A stretch of 38,432 bases of DNA from an uncultured Chlorobiaceae bacterium (lineage in GTDB: Bacteria; Bacteroidota; Chlorobiia; Chlorobiales; Chlorobiaceae). Position numbers and translations under genes: made by a program. Positions 26,594-36,529 of this stretch are shown in pieces; the first letter of the stretch is position 1; every line of letters starts with the position of its first letter. A model generated the notes under the pieces. The model was not told where the DNA came from and searched no databases. It worked only from the letters and a program-made list of their open reading frames with translations. Location: positions 1 to 38,432 of the forward strand of contig CAIXLG010000092.1 of assembly GCA_903920215.1 (NCBI GenBank). The letters run 5' to 3'.

Positions 26594-27475
26594 TTGAAAG
26601 TACTACTGTTTATTTTTATAGCAGCAACTATAATTCTGGCTGCTCTGGCAGTTGCGTTCCCTGAACTCCTTCTTAGCCCCGGGCCGCTGATAAAAGGGCA
26701 TCAATCATTGAAAAAAGAGTGTCTGAGTTGTCACAAACCTTTTGCAGGTGTTACTTCAGTTCAGTGTATCAGCTGTCATAAACAGAGTGATATCAGCGTT
26801 AGGAATGTGGCAGGCAGTTTGCTTCCAAAAGATACCACCAAGGTTCTGTTTCACAGAGGGGTCGACACCAACTCCTGCATAGACTGTCATACCGATCACC
26901 GGGATCTTGACGCGGCAAAAGCACTTAAACCCTTTAAACACAGCTCGCTTTCGATTGTAAAACAGAAAGAGTATATAACATGCCACAGGAATAAAAAGCC
27001 TCAGGATGTTCTCCATCGTTATGCAACTGGCAATTGCTCAGAGTGCCATGGGACAAACCAATGGAAGCCAGCAACTTTCAATCACAGCAAGCTCACGGCA
27101 TCATCAGGGCAGCAGTGCATAACGTGCCACAAAGCTGACCAGCCGAAGGATAACCTTCACCTGAAAGTAACCGCAAGTTGTGCGGATTGCCATAAAACTA
27201 CTGCCTGGAAACCGGCAACCTTTGACCATAACAGCTATTTCAGGCTTGACGGTGATCACAAGGCAAGCTGCGTCACCTGCCATACGGAACCCGGTAATTA
27301 TAAAAAATATACCTGCTATAACTGTCATGAACATTCACAGTCTCGTATTGCCTACGAGCATCTAAAAGAGGGAATATCCAATTATCAGAATTGCATGAAA
27401 TGCCACCGCAACGGCAGCAAGGAAGGTGAGGGTGACAATGAACGAGAGGGACACAGGGGCGGTGACGATGATTAG
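26594..27475 (+). CDS. Multihaem cytochrome c (nine CXXCH, one degenerate site)
   Basis: A 293-residue protein with an N-terminal signal/anchor helix (2-22) and nine CXXCH haem motifs, starting at residues 43, 58, 95, 148, 175, 196, 226, 241 and 267. A tenth, YITCH at 127-131, has lost its first cysteine. Repeated WKPATFNH/WKPATFDH segments and spaced histidines fit cytochrome c7/c3-type modules. The start is TTG, with GGAGG seven bases before it. It is probably periplasmic, anchored, and reduced through the upstream membrane protein. It ends in a Glu/Arg/Asp-rich tail. Electron acceptor unknown. Confidence 0.88.
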   Translation: MKVLLFIFIAATIILAALAVAFPELLLSPGPLIKGHQSLKKECLSCHKPFAGVTSVQCISCHKQSDISVRNVAGSLLPKDTTKVLFHRGVDTNSCIDCHTDHRDLDAAKALKPFKHSSLSIVKQKEYITCHRNKKPQDVLHRYATGNCSECHGTNQWKPATFNHSKLTASSGQQCITCHKADQPKDNLHLKVTASCADCHKTTAWKPATFDHNSYFRLDGDHKASCVTCHTEPGNYKKYTCYNCHEHSQSRIAYEHLKEGISNYQNCMKCHRNGSKEGEGDNEREGHRGGDDD

Positions 27476-27638
27476 CGTTCAGCATGAGCGACCATAAAAA
27501 ACAGGTAACCGCAAGTTTGATCATTATCTCCTAAAGCAAGATTATTGGAAGAGAATCGTGCATTTTACTAATTAACTTAAAACAATATATTTCAAGGCAG
27601 TTAAGAACGTTACTTCCGAATCAAGATGTACAATTTCT

Positions 27639-29153
27639 ATGAATGAAGCTGCCGAAATCATTGTAATCGGCTCAGGAATTGGTGGCCTCACTGCCGCAGC
27701 GCTCCTTCAGGATCGAGGTATTTCAACGCTCGTTTTCGAGAAAAACCGTTATCCGGGAGGAAGCTGTTCTTCTTTTCAGCGTGAGGGCTACAATTTTGAT
27801 GCAGGAGCATCAGTCTTTTACGGTTTTGGTGAAAACTGCAAAAGCGGCACACTCAACCTTCATACAAGGATATTCAGAAAACTTGGGCTTCATGTGCCGA
27901 CGATTTCCGATCCTGTACAGATTCATTATCATCTGCCAAGCGGTTTTTCAATCCCTGCTTTTTATGACCGCCATGCATTTCTCGATGCTCTCCGTGCACG
28001 TTTCCCGCATGAACGTGATGGCATTGAAAAGTTTTACAACGAACTTGAGGCAGTTCACGATATTCTCAGTTCACTTCCTGCCGGTTCGCTTGAGGATGTT
28101 TTCCATCTGGCGTCAGTAGGTGTAACTTTTCCAGCAAAAACCATCGCACTTGCACTGAAGACTTTTCGCTCAATGGGTAAAACAGCCAGGAGGTATATCC
28201 GCGATGAGGAGCTTCTTAAATTTATTGATATAGAAGCCTATTCCTGGGCGGTGCAGGATGCGGTTTCAACTCCACTGGTCAATGCCGGCATCTGTCTTGC
28301 TGATCGGCATTCCGGTGGCATCAACTATCCGGTCGGAGGTTCTGGTGCCATTCCCAAAGCATTATGTCAAGGCATTGAAAAATCCGGAGGTCGAATCCGC
28401 TACCAATCCGAGGTAACCTCTATAATTGTTGAAAATGGCGAAGCTCGAGGCGTCAGGCTTGCTGATGGGACTGAATATTTAGCAAAAGCAGTCATTACCA
28501 ATGCCACTGTATGGGATACCTTCAATCGCCTGATCACCGATTCGCGCTACAAGGTTGATGAAAGCACATTTTTAAGAGCCCCGAGCTGGTTCCAGCTCTA
28601 TCTCGGTGTAGATGCCTCAGTCATTCCAAAAGAGTTTTATGTTCACCATATTCTTGTAGATAAGTGGGATACCTATAATCAGCCCGGCGGGACCATTTAT
28701 TTTTCAGCTCCAACGATTCTTGATCCCTCCCTGGCCCCTCCAGGCAAACATATCGTCCATGCTTTTGTTACCGCCGAGGCCGATGAGTGGCAACACTACG
28801 ACAGGGGAAATGGTGCATACCGAAACGCAAAAGAAGCCTTGGCTGAAAGCGTGATATCCCGGACAGAACGTATTCTTCCAGGCCTGTCAAATGCCATCGA
28901 ACTCAAGGTGCTTGCAACGCCATTGACTCATCAGCGCTATCTTAACCGCTTCAAAGGATCCTACGGGCCGCTCTTGAAGCCAGGTCAGAACATCCTGCAA
29001 AAGCCCCAGAACAGCACACGGATTAAAAACCTCTTTGCCACTGGCGACAGTACCTTCCCGGGTCAGGGAGTTATCGCGGTCACCTATTCAGGCGTCTCAT
29101 GCGCATCCTATATTGCAAGGCAATTCGGCAAACCGCTTGACGAATTGATATAA
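27639..29153 (+). CDS. crtH: CrtH-type carotene cis-trans isomerase
   Basis: A 504-residue FAD-dependent enzyme of the phytoene desaturase/CrtISO superfamily. The dinucleotide fold is IIVIGSGIGGLTAAALLQDRG, then FEKNRYPGGSCSSFQREGYNFDAGASVFYGF; the C-terminal FAD motif is NLFATGDSTFPGQGVIAVTYSGVSCASYI. CrtH isomerises poly-cis lycopene formed by the CrtP/CrtQ route to the all-trans form, needed for chlorobactene or isorenieratene in chlorosomes. It stands alone, 163 bp after the cytochrome genes. A desaturase function is possible but the PGGSCSSF/GQGVIAVT pattern fits CrtH. Confidence 0.85.
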   Translation: MNEAAEIIVIGSGIGGLTAAALLQDRGISTLVFEKNRYPGGSCSSFQREGYNFDAGASVFYGFGENCKSGTLNLHTRIFRKLGLHVPTISDPVQIHYHLPSGFSIPAFYDRHAFLDALRARFPHERDGIEKFYNELEAVHDILSSLPAGSLEDVFHLASVGVTFPAKTIALALKTFRSMGKTARRYIRDEELLKFIDIEAYSWAVQDAVSTPLVNAGICLADRHSGGINYPVGGSGAIPKALCQGIEKSGGRIRYQSEVTSIIVENGEARGVRLADGTEYLAKAVITNATVWDTFNRLITDSRYKVDESTFLRAPSWFQLYLGVDASVIPKEFYVHHILVDKWDTYNQPGGTIYFSAPTILDPSLAPPGKHIVHAFVTAEADEWQHYDRGNGAYRNAKEALAESVISRTERILPGLSNAIELKVLATPLTHQRYLNRFKGSYGPLLKPGQNILQKPQNSTRIKNLFATGDSTFPGQGVIAVTYSGVSCASYIARQFGKPLDELI

Positions 29154-29183
29154 GTGCACCTCTATTCTTTACCTCCTCTGTAG

Positions 29184-29212
29184 GTTGGGGTGATTCCTGA
29201 ACCCCAACAACA
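29184..29212. repeat. Dispersed 29-bp repeat with internal inverted repeat, copy 2
   Basis: Identical over 29 bp to 19682-19710; it lies 31 bp after the crtH stop. Flanking bases also look alike (a CCTCCTC-like run before it), so the full repeat unit may be longer. Confidence 0.7.
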
Positions 29213-29233
29213 AACCTGTCGGTACCCTAAGTT

Positions 29234-29254
29234 CTGCCCACTGCCAACTGCCAA
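29234..29254. repeat. Short heptameric tandem repeat (CTGCCAA)
   Basis: Three consecutive 7-bp units: CTGCCCA, CTGCCAA, CTGCCAA, immediately downstream of the 29-bp repeat. A related heptamer array occurs at 32142-32172. Confidence 0.6.
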
Positions 29255-29266
29255 CAAACTTACCTG

Positions 29267-30487
29267 CTAGCTTGCAGCAAGCAGCATATCGATCTCCCTG
29301 AATGGAAGATCAGTCAGTTCGGCAAGAATTTTTTTCGTGACGTAACTCTTGAAAATATAGGTTCCTCGTCTCAGACTGTGGTTTTTCCAGAGTATATCCG
29401 AGATAGTCTCATGGGAGGTGAGTTTCAGTAAAAAGGGGAGCAGCGTATTGGTAAGAGCAAAAGAGGCTGTTTTAGCCACAGCGGAAGGAATGTTAGGAAC
29501 GCAGTAGTGGGTAACCCCATGTTTTACATAAATAGGATTGGTATGCGATGTATGCCTGCTTGTGGCAAAGCAGGCCCCCTGATCAATAGAGACGTCAATA
29601 ATAACCGAACCAGGCTTCATCGATTTAACCACCTGTTCACTCACCAGCGGTTTTGTTATTTTCTGTCTCGGGCTTAACGCGCCGATCACAACATCCGATA
29701 TCTTGGCAAGTTCAGCAATGTAATGGTCATTGGCTATTGCTGTGACAAGGTGACGGTTGAAAAACGCTTCAAATCTTCTCAGACGGTTAATCTCCTTGTC
29801 GATAACCGTGACTTGAGCACCAAGTCCAAGCGCGTCCTGTGCAGCAAAAAGCCCAACCGTTCCTGCACCGATAATGGTGACGTGCGCAGGCGGTACACCG
29901 GCAATGCCTCCAAGCAGTATTCCGCTGCCGCCATACCCGGTTTCAAGGTATTTAGCCGCCGTTTGAATGGCAAGAGAACCCGCAATTTCACTCAGTGTTC
30001 TTACTATCGGCAGCTCGCCATCCCTTGTTTCAATAAATTCAAATCCCAGTGCGGTGATATTCTTTTCAAGCAGGGCTTGTATAAGTTGAGGGGTAATGGT
30101 TCCAAGGTGCAGTGCTGAAATAAGCAGTTGCCCGGGCTGAAAGAGGGGGATTTCATCAGGTTGAGGGGGCGACACCTTGACGATGACGTTGGACCGCTCA
30201 TAAAGCTCTTCGGGAGTTTCAGCAAGTGAAGCTCCCGCTTCCGCGTAATTGCTATCCGTAAAGTTGCAGAAATTTCCGGCAGCTCGTTCAATATTGACTT
30301 TGATGCCATTTTCAACAAGTATTTGAACTCCAGGAGGAGAAATAGCCACCCGTCTCTCATCCTGAGCACGTTCTCTCGGTATTCCGAGAACAACATCCAT
30401 AGTTCTCTCAGGCTTGATCAACCACCGTTCAAGGGTTTTTGCACCAAGCTCAAACTCAATATTTTCAATATCCGAAGAATACCCCAT
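29267..30487 (-). CDS. ald: Alanine dehydrogenase family protein
   Basis: A 406-residue protein of the alanine dehydrogenase/transhydrogenase-alpha family. After a 29-residue N-terminal extension the catalytic domain starts MDVVLGIPRERAQDERRVAISP; VIVKVSPP and ISALHLG carry the substrate lysine and histidine, and VTIIGAGTVGLFAAQDALGLGAQVTVID is the NAD-binding fold. The enzyme interconverts pyruvate and alanine with ammonia. The extension plus a longer C-terminus make it about 35 residues longer than Bacillus Ald; the start could alternatively be the internal Met30. It is preceded on the same strand by the chlorosome ferredoxin genes, 56 bp away. Confidence 0.8.
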   Translation of the reverse strand: MGYSSDIENIEFELGAKTLERWLIKPERTMDVVLGIPRERAQDERRVAISPPGVQILVENGIKVNIERAAGNFCNFTDSNYAEAGASLAETPEELYERSNVIVKVSPPQPDEIPLFQPGQLLISALHLGTITPQLIQALLEKNITALGFEFIETRDGELPIVRTLSEIAGSLAIQTAAKYLETGYGGSGILLGGIAGVPPAHVTIIGAGTVGLFAAQDALGLGAQVTVIDKEINRLRRFEAFFNRHLVTAIANDHYIAELAKISDVVIGALSPRQKITKPLVSEQVVKSMKPGSVIIDVSIDQGACFATSRHTSHTNPIYVKHGVTHYCVPNIPSAVAKTASFALTNTLLPFLLKLTSHETISDILWKNHSLRRGTYIFKSYVTKKILAELTDLPFREIDMLLAAS

Positions 30488-30543
30488 CAGGAGTTCATGG
30501 TTGCTGTTTTTACCCGATTCGCCGCAATGGGAAAAACTACTTT

Positions 30544-31218
30544 TTAGATATCTTGACCGATTTTGGTAACCGGAGTTTTATTTGTCCCGCAGCATGAAGT
30601 ATCCGTTCCCGGCAATTGCAGGCATCCTCCAGTCACATTGCACACAACCTCTGTTGCACTCTTGAAAACTCCTTTCACCCCCTCGGTAAGGATGGATACA
30701 GGGTACTGCATGAAGGGAAATGTCTCCATAAAAGTAGTACTCGCGAGAAGTGATCCATAAGCCAGTCCACTCCCGATTTTTTTCAACGAATCACCGGGGC
30801 TTACTGTACCCGCTTTAACACGGTTAAAAAGGGTGCCTGCTCCATCCGGCAGTTTATTGGTCACATTATACCCGATAGTCTCGGCATACGTGATAAATTC
30901 CGGCACCTTGAACCCTAAAACAATGCGCCGAAGGTATTCAGCCCTCGAAAGCACCTTTATGGTTCCCTCCTTGACAATAACACTCCTGCAGGCAAGCCGT
31001 CCACCCTCCCTGAAAAGCATATCAGAAATAAATGCTTTCTCCTCTAAACCCGGAGACGACAGGCACTCACTTCCTTCTTTCACATACACAAAACAACTCT
31101 GGCAAATACCGTTCCCGCCACAGATACAGCCTATATGGCTCTTATTGAGTTGAGCAACCTTCAGAAGCACTTCACCAACATGCCCTTCGCAAGGTTTATC
31201 ATTAATAGAGATGATCAT
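30544..31218 (-). CDS. Chlorosome envelope [2Fe-2S] protein, CsmI/J/X family (copy A)
   Basis: A 224-residue protein. The N-terminal about 90 residues form a plant/adrenodoxin-like [2Fe-2S] domain with ligands Cys33, Cys39, Cys42 (CGGNGICQSC) and Cys77. The C-terminal half has hydrophobic and Gly-rich helices (PGDSLKKIGSGLAYGSLLASTTF) and a Cys-rich tail. CsmI, CsmJ and CsmX sit in the chlorosome envelope and are tied to redox control of energy transfer from BChl. The start at the ATG 31216-31218 is preferred to a TTG four codons upstream, since it aligns exactly with the paralogue at 31363. The length is nearest to CsmX, but I cannot assign the member by eye. Confidence 0.85.
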   Translation of the reverse strand: MIISINDKPCEGHVGEVLLKVAQLNKSHIGCICGGNGICQSCFVYVKEGSECLSSPGLEEKAFISDMLFREGGRLACRSVIVKEGTIKVLSRAEYLRRIVLGFKVPEFITYAETIGYNVTNKLPDGAGTLFNRVKAGTVSPGDSLKKIGSGLAYGSLLASTTFMETFPFMQYPVSILTEGVKGVFKSATEVVCNVTGGCLQLPGTDTSCCGTNKTPVTKIGQDI

Positions 31219-31307
31219 TGGCTCATGCAATTAGTGGTGAATTAATGTAACCTGCTCATCAACCTCTTTTTTCTAAGATATAAAAAATTTGTTACCAGCA
31301 CTTAATC

Positions 31308-31342
31308 AAACCTTGTTCTTCCCTTACAGAAGAACAAGGTTT
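31308..31342 (-). terminator. Terminator between the two chlorosome ferredoxin genes
   Basis: A perfect 14-bp stem (AAACCTTGTTCTTC and complement) with a 7-nt loop, 20 bp past the stop of copy B. On the minus strand the stem ends GGTTT and is followed by GATTAAG. It suggests that copy A has its own promoter in 31219-31307. Confidence 0.75.
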
Positions 31343-31362
31343 AAGCGTTTACCTTTTGAAGC

Positions 31363-31962
31363 CTATGCGGCAATACCTTCGCTCTCTGTATCGGTATTTT
31401 TTTCTTTATTGCCATTGCAGAAGGCTGAAATTTGAAAAGGTTTGCATGCTTCTGCATCCGTCTTTCCATCCACTGGACATGACGGTACCAAAGCATTGGC
31501 CAGTAACTGCAAAGCATCTCCGATTCCGCTGATGACATCTGCAATGAGCTGCCACAGATCAAAATCTCTTCCGGCCTGCAGCCGCATCGTATCAGGAAAC
31601 TTTACCAGCGACTCCCACCCCATTTTGGCGGCATGTTCAGTCAACTGCAAGGGATTGGTTTCAAAGCTCCTTTTTATCTCTTCAACTAACGAAACGACTC
31701 TAATATCTCCCTCTTTCTCAACAGTGGTCAGGCAGGCCATTCTTGTTCCTTCATTGATCAATCGGTCTGAAAGAAGACCCTTTTCCTCAACACTGAGAGC
31801 CGACAGGTTCTCACTACCCTCAAGAACCTTTACATAGCATGTTTGACAGATGCTGTTGCCACCGCAGAAATACCCGATATGTTCATGGTTGCTGCGAGCA
31901 ATATCAAGCAGCCTGTCACCCTTCTTTGCTTCGTATGTGTTATTATTTATAGAGATGTTCAT
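31363..31962 (-). CDS. Chlorosome envelope [2Fe-2S] protein, CsmI/J/X family (copy B)
   Basis: A 199-residue paralogue of the next gene. Cluster ligands Cys33, Cys39, Cys42 (CGGNSICQTC) and Cys77 have identical numbering, and the first 80 residues align without gaps. The C-terminal half differs: WQLIADVISGIGDALQLLANALVPSC provides one amphipathic helix, then a polar tail. Two such genes in tandem suggest duplication and divergence. A small inverted repeat (TTTAGT/ACTAAA, 31974-31992) lies just upstream of the ATG and might be an operator. Confidence 0.83.
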   Translation of the reverse strand: MNISINNNTYEAKKGDRLLDIARSNHEHIGYFCGGNSICQTCYVKVLEGSENLSALSVEEKGLLSDRLINEGTRMACLTTVEKEGDIRVVSLVEEIKRSFETNPLQLTEHAAKMGWESLVKFPDTMRLQAGRDFDLWQLIADVISGIGDALQLLANALVPSCPVDGKTDAEACKPFQISAFCNGNKEKNTDTESEGIAA

Positions 31963-32141
31963 AATTGTAACAGTTTAGTTTATAGGACTAAATTTGTCCG
32001 CTTATTATGAACATAAGAATTATTACAAAAGTTTCGATGGTGAAGTCAATTATTTTTCAACCGCCAAAAATAAATTCTCCCGATTTTTCCCACATAAGCC
32101 CTATGGGCCCTCTTCCCCAGCCAACTGCCCACTATTTCTTT

Positions 32142-32172
32142 CTCAGTACCCAGCACTCAGCACTCAGCACTC
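32142..32172. repeat. Heptameric tandem repeat (CTCAGCA) at the end of mfd
   Basis: Four 7-bp units plus a partial one: CTCAGTA, CCCAGCA, CTCAGCA, CTCAGCA, CTCTC. The array supplies the last codons and the stop codon of mfd on the minus strand (protein end AKESAEC). A single related element (CCAACTGCCCACT) lies 20 bp to the left. Confidence 0.75.
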
Positions 32173-35100
32173 TCTTTCGCCACTGCGTCCAGCTTTTTCA
32201 GCAGTTCCGCATACTCGTCTATCAAAGCTGTCGGGGACGAATCTGTACCGGCAGGATGGGTCAGTACAAGTTTTATTTTTTTATCCATCTTGAATCCAGG
32301 GTTATACTTCTGCATCCATGATTCCTGAACCGAAACAAACAGGTACTGGAAAAAATCCCTGTTTCCAAGATGTTCATCGTGCTGGTCAGGGAGATAAAGG
32401 GTCAACGTATACTTTTGAATATCAATCTTTTCAAGTCCCAGAGACGATCCGACTATTTTAAGTTTTGTCAAAAGAAGAAGGTTCGAAACCTCTTCAGGCA
32501 GCGCTCCAAAACGGTCTTTGAGTTCGACCGCCAGGGCATCGATGCTCTCAGCTGAGGGCGCTTTTGAGATTTTGTCATAAAACGCAAAACGTTCATGCGT
32601 CGCATTGACATAATAATCAGGAATAAGGGCGTCAAAGAAAAAGAGAAGATCACAGGCTTTTGATTGCCTGGCTGACGGTTTATCATCACCTGAAAACATG
32701 TGACTGAATTCATTTGATTTCAGTTCAGCCACAGTCTCTGCAAGCATTTTTTGATAGAGATCAAAGCCGAGTTCATGGATATACCCCGATTGCTCAGCAC
32801 CAAGCAGATTTCCAGCACCGCGGATATCGAGATCCCGAAGGGCAATATTAAAGCCTGATCCAAGTTCAGTAAAGCTTTCAATCACCGCAAGACGTTGGAC
32901 GGCATCCCTTTTCAGGGTGTGCAGAGGTGGGGTTACCAGGTAGCAGTATGCTTTTCGATCGCTTCGTCCCACTCTTCCGCGTAGCTGGTAAAGGTCGGAA
33001 AGCCCGAACATGTCAGCCCGGTTGATGATGATGGTATTTGCATTCGAAATGTCAAGGCCTGAGCCGATAATGGTGGTTGAAATAAGCACGTCAACCTCTT
33101 TCTGCATGAAATCCATCATTATTTTTTCAAGCTCCTTCGGTGGTAACTGGCCATGAGCGTAAACAATCCTTGCAGAAGGAACAAGCTCCCTGAGTGTATT
33201 CAGGATCTCCTCAAGAGATGCAATCCGGTTATGCAGAAAAAATACCTGCCCCTCCCGTTTGATTTCCCTGAGGATAGCCGATTGAATAAGTGACGTGTCA
33301 TAATCGGTAATGATAGTTTCGACCGGCTGCCGGTTTTTAGGCGGAGTAGAGACAATCGAAAGATCTCTTGCCCCAAGCATAGAAAACTGCAAGGTCCTGG
33401 GAATGGGTGTTGCAGACATGGTCAAGGTGTCAACCCCGGGGAACGCTTCACGCAGTTTCTCTTTAACCTCAACCCCGAAGTGCTGCTCTTCATCAATAAC
33501 AAGCAGACCAAGCTCTTTAAAGTGAACATCTTTCGATACCAGCCGATGAGTGCCGATAACAATATCAATCAGTCCCAGCTCAATTTTTTTGAGTATTTCC
33601 AGTTGTTCCTTGCGAGGCACAAAGCGGCTGAGTACGGCAATTGAAATAGGAAAATTCTCAAACCTTCTGGTAAACGATTCAGCATGCTGATGGGCTAAGA
33701 TAGTTGTCGGCGTCAGCACGGCAACCTGCTTTCTGGACTCAACAGCCTTGAAAGCCGAACGCATGGCAATCTCGGTTTTTCCAAAACCGGCATCACCGCA
33801 TATTAACCGGTCCATCGGATGCGGTTCCTGCATATCTTTTTTAACCGCCTCAATTGCCTTGAACTGATCAGGTGTTTCATCAAAAATAAATGACGACTCA
33901 AATTCGCGCATGAATATAGAGTCAGGTTCAAAGGCAAATCCGGGCTGCATTTTCCGCTGGGCGTAAACCTTTATCAGGTTTATAGCAATATCACGGAGTT
34001 TCGAACGAACCTTCTCTTTTTTTGCCGCCCATTTCGAACTGCCAAGTTTTGAGAGTGTTGGAAGGGAGCTTTCCGAAGCCGTATATTTCGAAAGCAGGTT
34101 GATACTCTGCACATTCACAAAAAGCTGATCCCCGCCCGAATACTCAATAAGCACCGACTCTTGCTCGGAATTTCCAACCGTTATGGTTTCAAGGGATTTG
34201 AATATTCCAATGCCGTAATCCTCATGGACTACATAATCACCGACTTTAAGCTTCTGGAGATCCTTGAGCGAAATCCCCCTTATTTTCCGTTTACGGTGAG
34301 CTTTATGCGAGTGCAGTTTCCCAAAGATGTCCGACTCTGTATAGAGATCAAGATTGCCGAAAATAAATCCCGTATGCAGGTTAATCGGAACCCAGCTTGC
34401 CTCCAGAGTCTCCTCACTCCCCGAATTCATCATTTCCTCTGCCAGAAAATCAGTCAACCCCTCTATTTCACGTCGTGAACTGGTTGCAAAGAGCGGTTTT
34501 TTATTAGTGGCTATTTCCTTTTGCAGCAGGGTGGCGAGAATTCGGAAATTTGCGTTAAGTTTTTTTTGCGCAGTTGACTTGAAGTCAATTGCCGAAGGTG
34601 AAGAGTGTGTAATTCTAATACATCGAAACCTTGAAAGCCCTTCAACTAAGGCATCATGATTCTTCCGTGAAGCAAATTCAGTTGAATCATCGATGATAAC
34701 GACTGTTCGCTGGTCCAGATAGTCAAGAATTGTTGTTTCAGTGCCGGCACTCTTTGTTGTTGTATCTAAAAAACTGGCTGAAATATCGGCGGTTGTCACC
34801 GTTTTTCCTGAAAGCTGACTGTTGATGTCAAAAATGCGCAGCGATGTAACGGTATCGCCAAAAAATTCCACTCTAAACGGTTCCCTCGCTCCAAAGGGGA
34901 ATGCGTCAATAATTGAGCCTCTCACGGAGAACTCTCCCTCGTTCTCAACAAACTCTCTCTGCTCAAAGCCGTTGGCAGTAAGAAATATTTTCAGGGTTTC
35001 ATATCCTGCCGTCTGGTCAGTTTTCAGTCTGAATATCCGGCTTTCGGCCTCGACTGGTTTGCAAAGGGCAACGTCGAGGTCATCGAAAAAAGAGAGTATG

Positions 35101-35471
35101 AGCGATTTTTTCCCTTTGGAGATAGCCCCGATCGACAGCGAAAGTTCATCAGATGTATTGCAGATTTTCTCTTTGGGAATCAGTGCGTCGAGATCATTGT
35201 CATACAATTCGAAGCTGTTTTGACCACAGACCACCATGAGAGAAGAGTGCATATCTGCAAAAAGAGCTGCCGCAAGAACCGAAGAGAGAGAGCCCTGTAA
35301 CCCGGAGATATCAATTGGTGGAAAAATATCATTGTTTTTTTGAGATCTGTCAGCTAAAGCTTGTGTAAGCAGACTGTAGGGAGTTGATTCCTTAACGGTC
35401 TCAATAAGAAAGCTGGAATTTTTTTTAGTGACGGTCGTGCTTTGCAGATCTGAATCTGATAACGTTTTCAT
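32157..35471 (-). CDS. mfd: Transcription-repair coupling factor Mfd
   Basis: A 1104-residue SF2 translocase. UvrB-like N-terminal region; the CarD-like RNA polymerase-interacting domain is near 410 ([17 protein letters not shown]), Walker A near 560 (GDAGFGKTE), DEEQH near 660, [10 protein letters not shown], and the C-terminal TRG and UvrA-binding regions. Mfd removes stalled RNA polymerase and recruits UvrA. The ATG at 35469-35471 is chosen; a GTG at 35523-35525 would add 18 residues but crowd the divergent ABC gene. The final residues come from a heptamer repeat. Confidence 0.93.
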   Translation of the reverse strand: MKTLSDSDLQSTTVTKKNSSFLIETVKESTPYSLLTQALADRSQKNNDIFPPIDISGLQGSLSSVLAAALFADMHSSLMVVCGQNSFELYDNDLDALIPKEKICNTSDELSLSIGAISKGKKSLILSFFDDLDVALCKPVEAESRIFRLKTDQTAGYETLKIFLTANGFEQREFVENEGEFSVRGSIIDAFPFGAREPFRVEFFGDTVTSLRIFDINSQLSGKTVTTADISASFLDTTTKSAGTETTILDYLDQRTVVIIDDSTEFASRKNHDALVEGLSRFRCIRITHSSPSAIDFKSTAQKKLNANFRILATLLQKEIATNKKPLFATSSRREIEGLTDFLAEEMMNSGSEETLEASWVPINLHTGFIFGNLDLYTESDIFGKLHSHKAHRKRKIRGISLKDLQKLKVGDYVVHEDYGIGIFKSLETITVGNSEQESVLIEYSGGDQLFVNVQSINLLSKYTASESSLPTLSKLGSSKWAAKKEKVRSKLRDIAINLIKVYAQRKMQPGFAFEPDSIFMREFESSFIFDETPDQFKAIEAVKKDMQEPHPMDRLICGDAGFGKTEIAMRSAFKAVESRKQVAVLTPTTILAHQHAESFTRRFENFPISIAVLSRFVPRKEQLEILKKIELGLIDIVIGTHRLVSKDVHFKELGLLVIDEEQHFGVEVKEKLREAFPGVDTLTMSATPIPRTLQFSMLGARDLSIVSTPPKNRQPVETIITDYDTSLIQSAILREIKREGQVFFLHNRIASLEEILNTLRELVPSARIVYAHGQLPPKELEKIMMDFMQKEVDVLISTTIIGSGLDISNANTIIINRADMFGLSDLYQLRGRVGRSDRKAYCYLVTPPLHTLKRDAVQRLAVIESFTELGSGFNIALRDLDIRGAGNLLGAEQSGYIHELGFDLYQKMLAETVAELKSNEFSHMFSGDDKPSARQSKACDLLFFFDALIPDYYVNATHERFAFYDKISKAPSAESIDALAVELKDRFGALPEEVSNLLLLTKLKIVGSSLGLEKIDIQKYTLTLYLPDQHDEHLGNRDFFQYLFVSVQESWMQKYNPGFKMDKKIKLVLTHPAGTDSSPTALIDEYAELLKKLDAVAKESAEC

Positions 35472-35560
35472 ATGAAGCTTACAAACTATATTTTCATGCT
35501 TGATTCCCTCAATGCCTGGCAACACTCTGAACTCTTTACGGCCCTGGAAGACTGTTATAT

Positions 35561-36529
35561 ATGGAAAAAATTCTTGAACTGAAAAATCTCAGGACTTACT
35601 ACTCAACCGACAATGGAATTGCCAAAGCAGTTGACGGTGTTAGCTTTTCTCTTGGCCGCAACCGTACCTTGGGAGTCGTAGGGGAGTCCGGGTGCGGAAA
35701 ATCGGTCACAGCACTCTCTATTATGCGCCTGGTGCCAATGCCGCCCGGTTATTTTGCGGGAGGGGAGATACTGTGGAAAGGGGAGGACCTCTTGAAGTTT
35801 TCTGAAGAAAAAATGCGCAATCTACGAGGTGACGACATTGCCATGATTTTCCAGGAGCCAATGAGTTCGCTCAATCCGGTATTTACCTGCGGCAGCCAGA
35901 TCTCGGAACAGATTCTCATTCATCGTGCTGTCAATCAGGCGGAAGCAAAACAACGCTCAATCGAACTCCTGAACTTGGTTGGAATACCAAACCCGGCCGA
36001 GCGATATTCCTCTTACCCCCATGAACTTTCAGGAGGTATGCGCCAACGGGTCATGATTGCCATGGCGCTTTCCTGCAATCCCGCCCTTCTCATTGCCGAC
36101 GAACCCACCACAGCCCTCGATGTCACCGTTCAGGCTCAGATTCTCGATCTTATCAGCAAACTTCAGTCCGATACCGGCATGAGTGTTATGCTCATCACCC
36201 ATGATTTTGGCGTTGTAGCCGAGCTTTGCGAAGAGGTACTTGTAATGTATGCCTCCAGAGTGGTCGAAAAAGGTTCGGTCCAGCAGCTTTTCCAGAATCC
36301 TCTTCATCCCTATACCCAGGGCCTGTTACAATCCATTCCTCATTTAGGTGCGCCAAAAAAGAGGCTGCATGTTATTGAAGGCAACGTGCCGAGCGTTATC
36401 AACCTGCCCGAAGGGTGCCGCTTTGCAGGCAGATGCCCTCTAGCCGACGACCACTGCCGGCATCTTCAGCCTGATCTTGTTGCCTATGAGGTCGGCCATG
36501 ATGCAGCCTGCTGGAAAGTTGGTCTCTGA
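35561..36529 (+). CDS. Oligopeptide/dipeptide-type ABC transporter ATPase (DppD/OppD-like)
   Basis: A 322-residue ATP-binding subunit: Walker A GESGCGKS (41-48), Q-loop [12 protein letters not shown], signature LSGGMRQRV, Walker [13 protein letters not shown] and the switch histidine in [11 protein letters not shown]. The C-terminal oligo-HPY segment ([14 protein letters not shown]) and the Cys-rich [14 protein letters not shown] tail are typical of DppD/OppD. No permease, binding protein or second ATPase is present in the window. Its last 46 bp overlap the 3' end of the convergent Nudix gene. Confidence 0.88.
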   Translation: MEKILELKNLRTYYSTDNGIAKAVDGVSFSLGRNRTLGVVGESGCGKSVTALSIMRLVPMPPGYFAGGEILWKGEDLLKFSEEKMRNLRGDDIAMIFQEPMSSLNPVFTCGSQISEQILIHRAVNQAEAKQRSIELLNLVGIPNPAERYSSYPHELSGGMRQRVMIAMALSCNPALLIADEPTTALDVTVQAQILDLISKLQSDTGMSVMLITHDFGVVAELCEEVLVMYASRVVEKGSVQQLFQNPLHPYTQGLLQSIPHLGAPKKRLHVIEGNVPSVINLPEGCRFAGRCPLADDHCRHLQPDLVAYEVGHDAACWKVGL

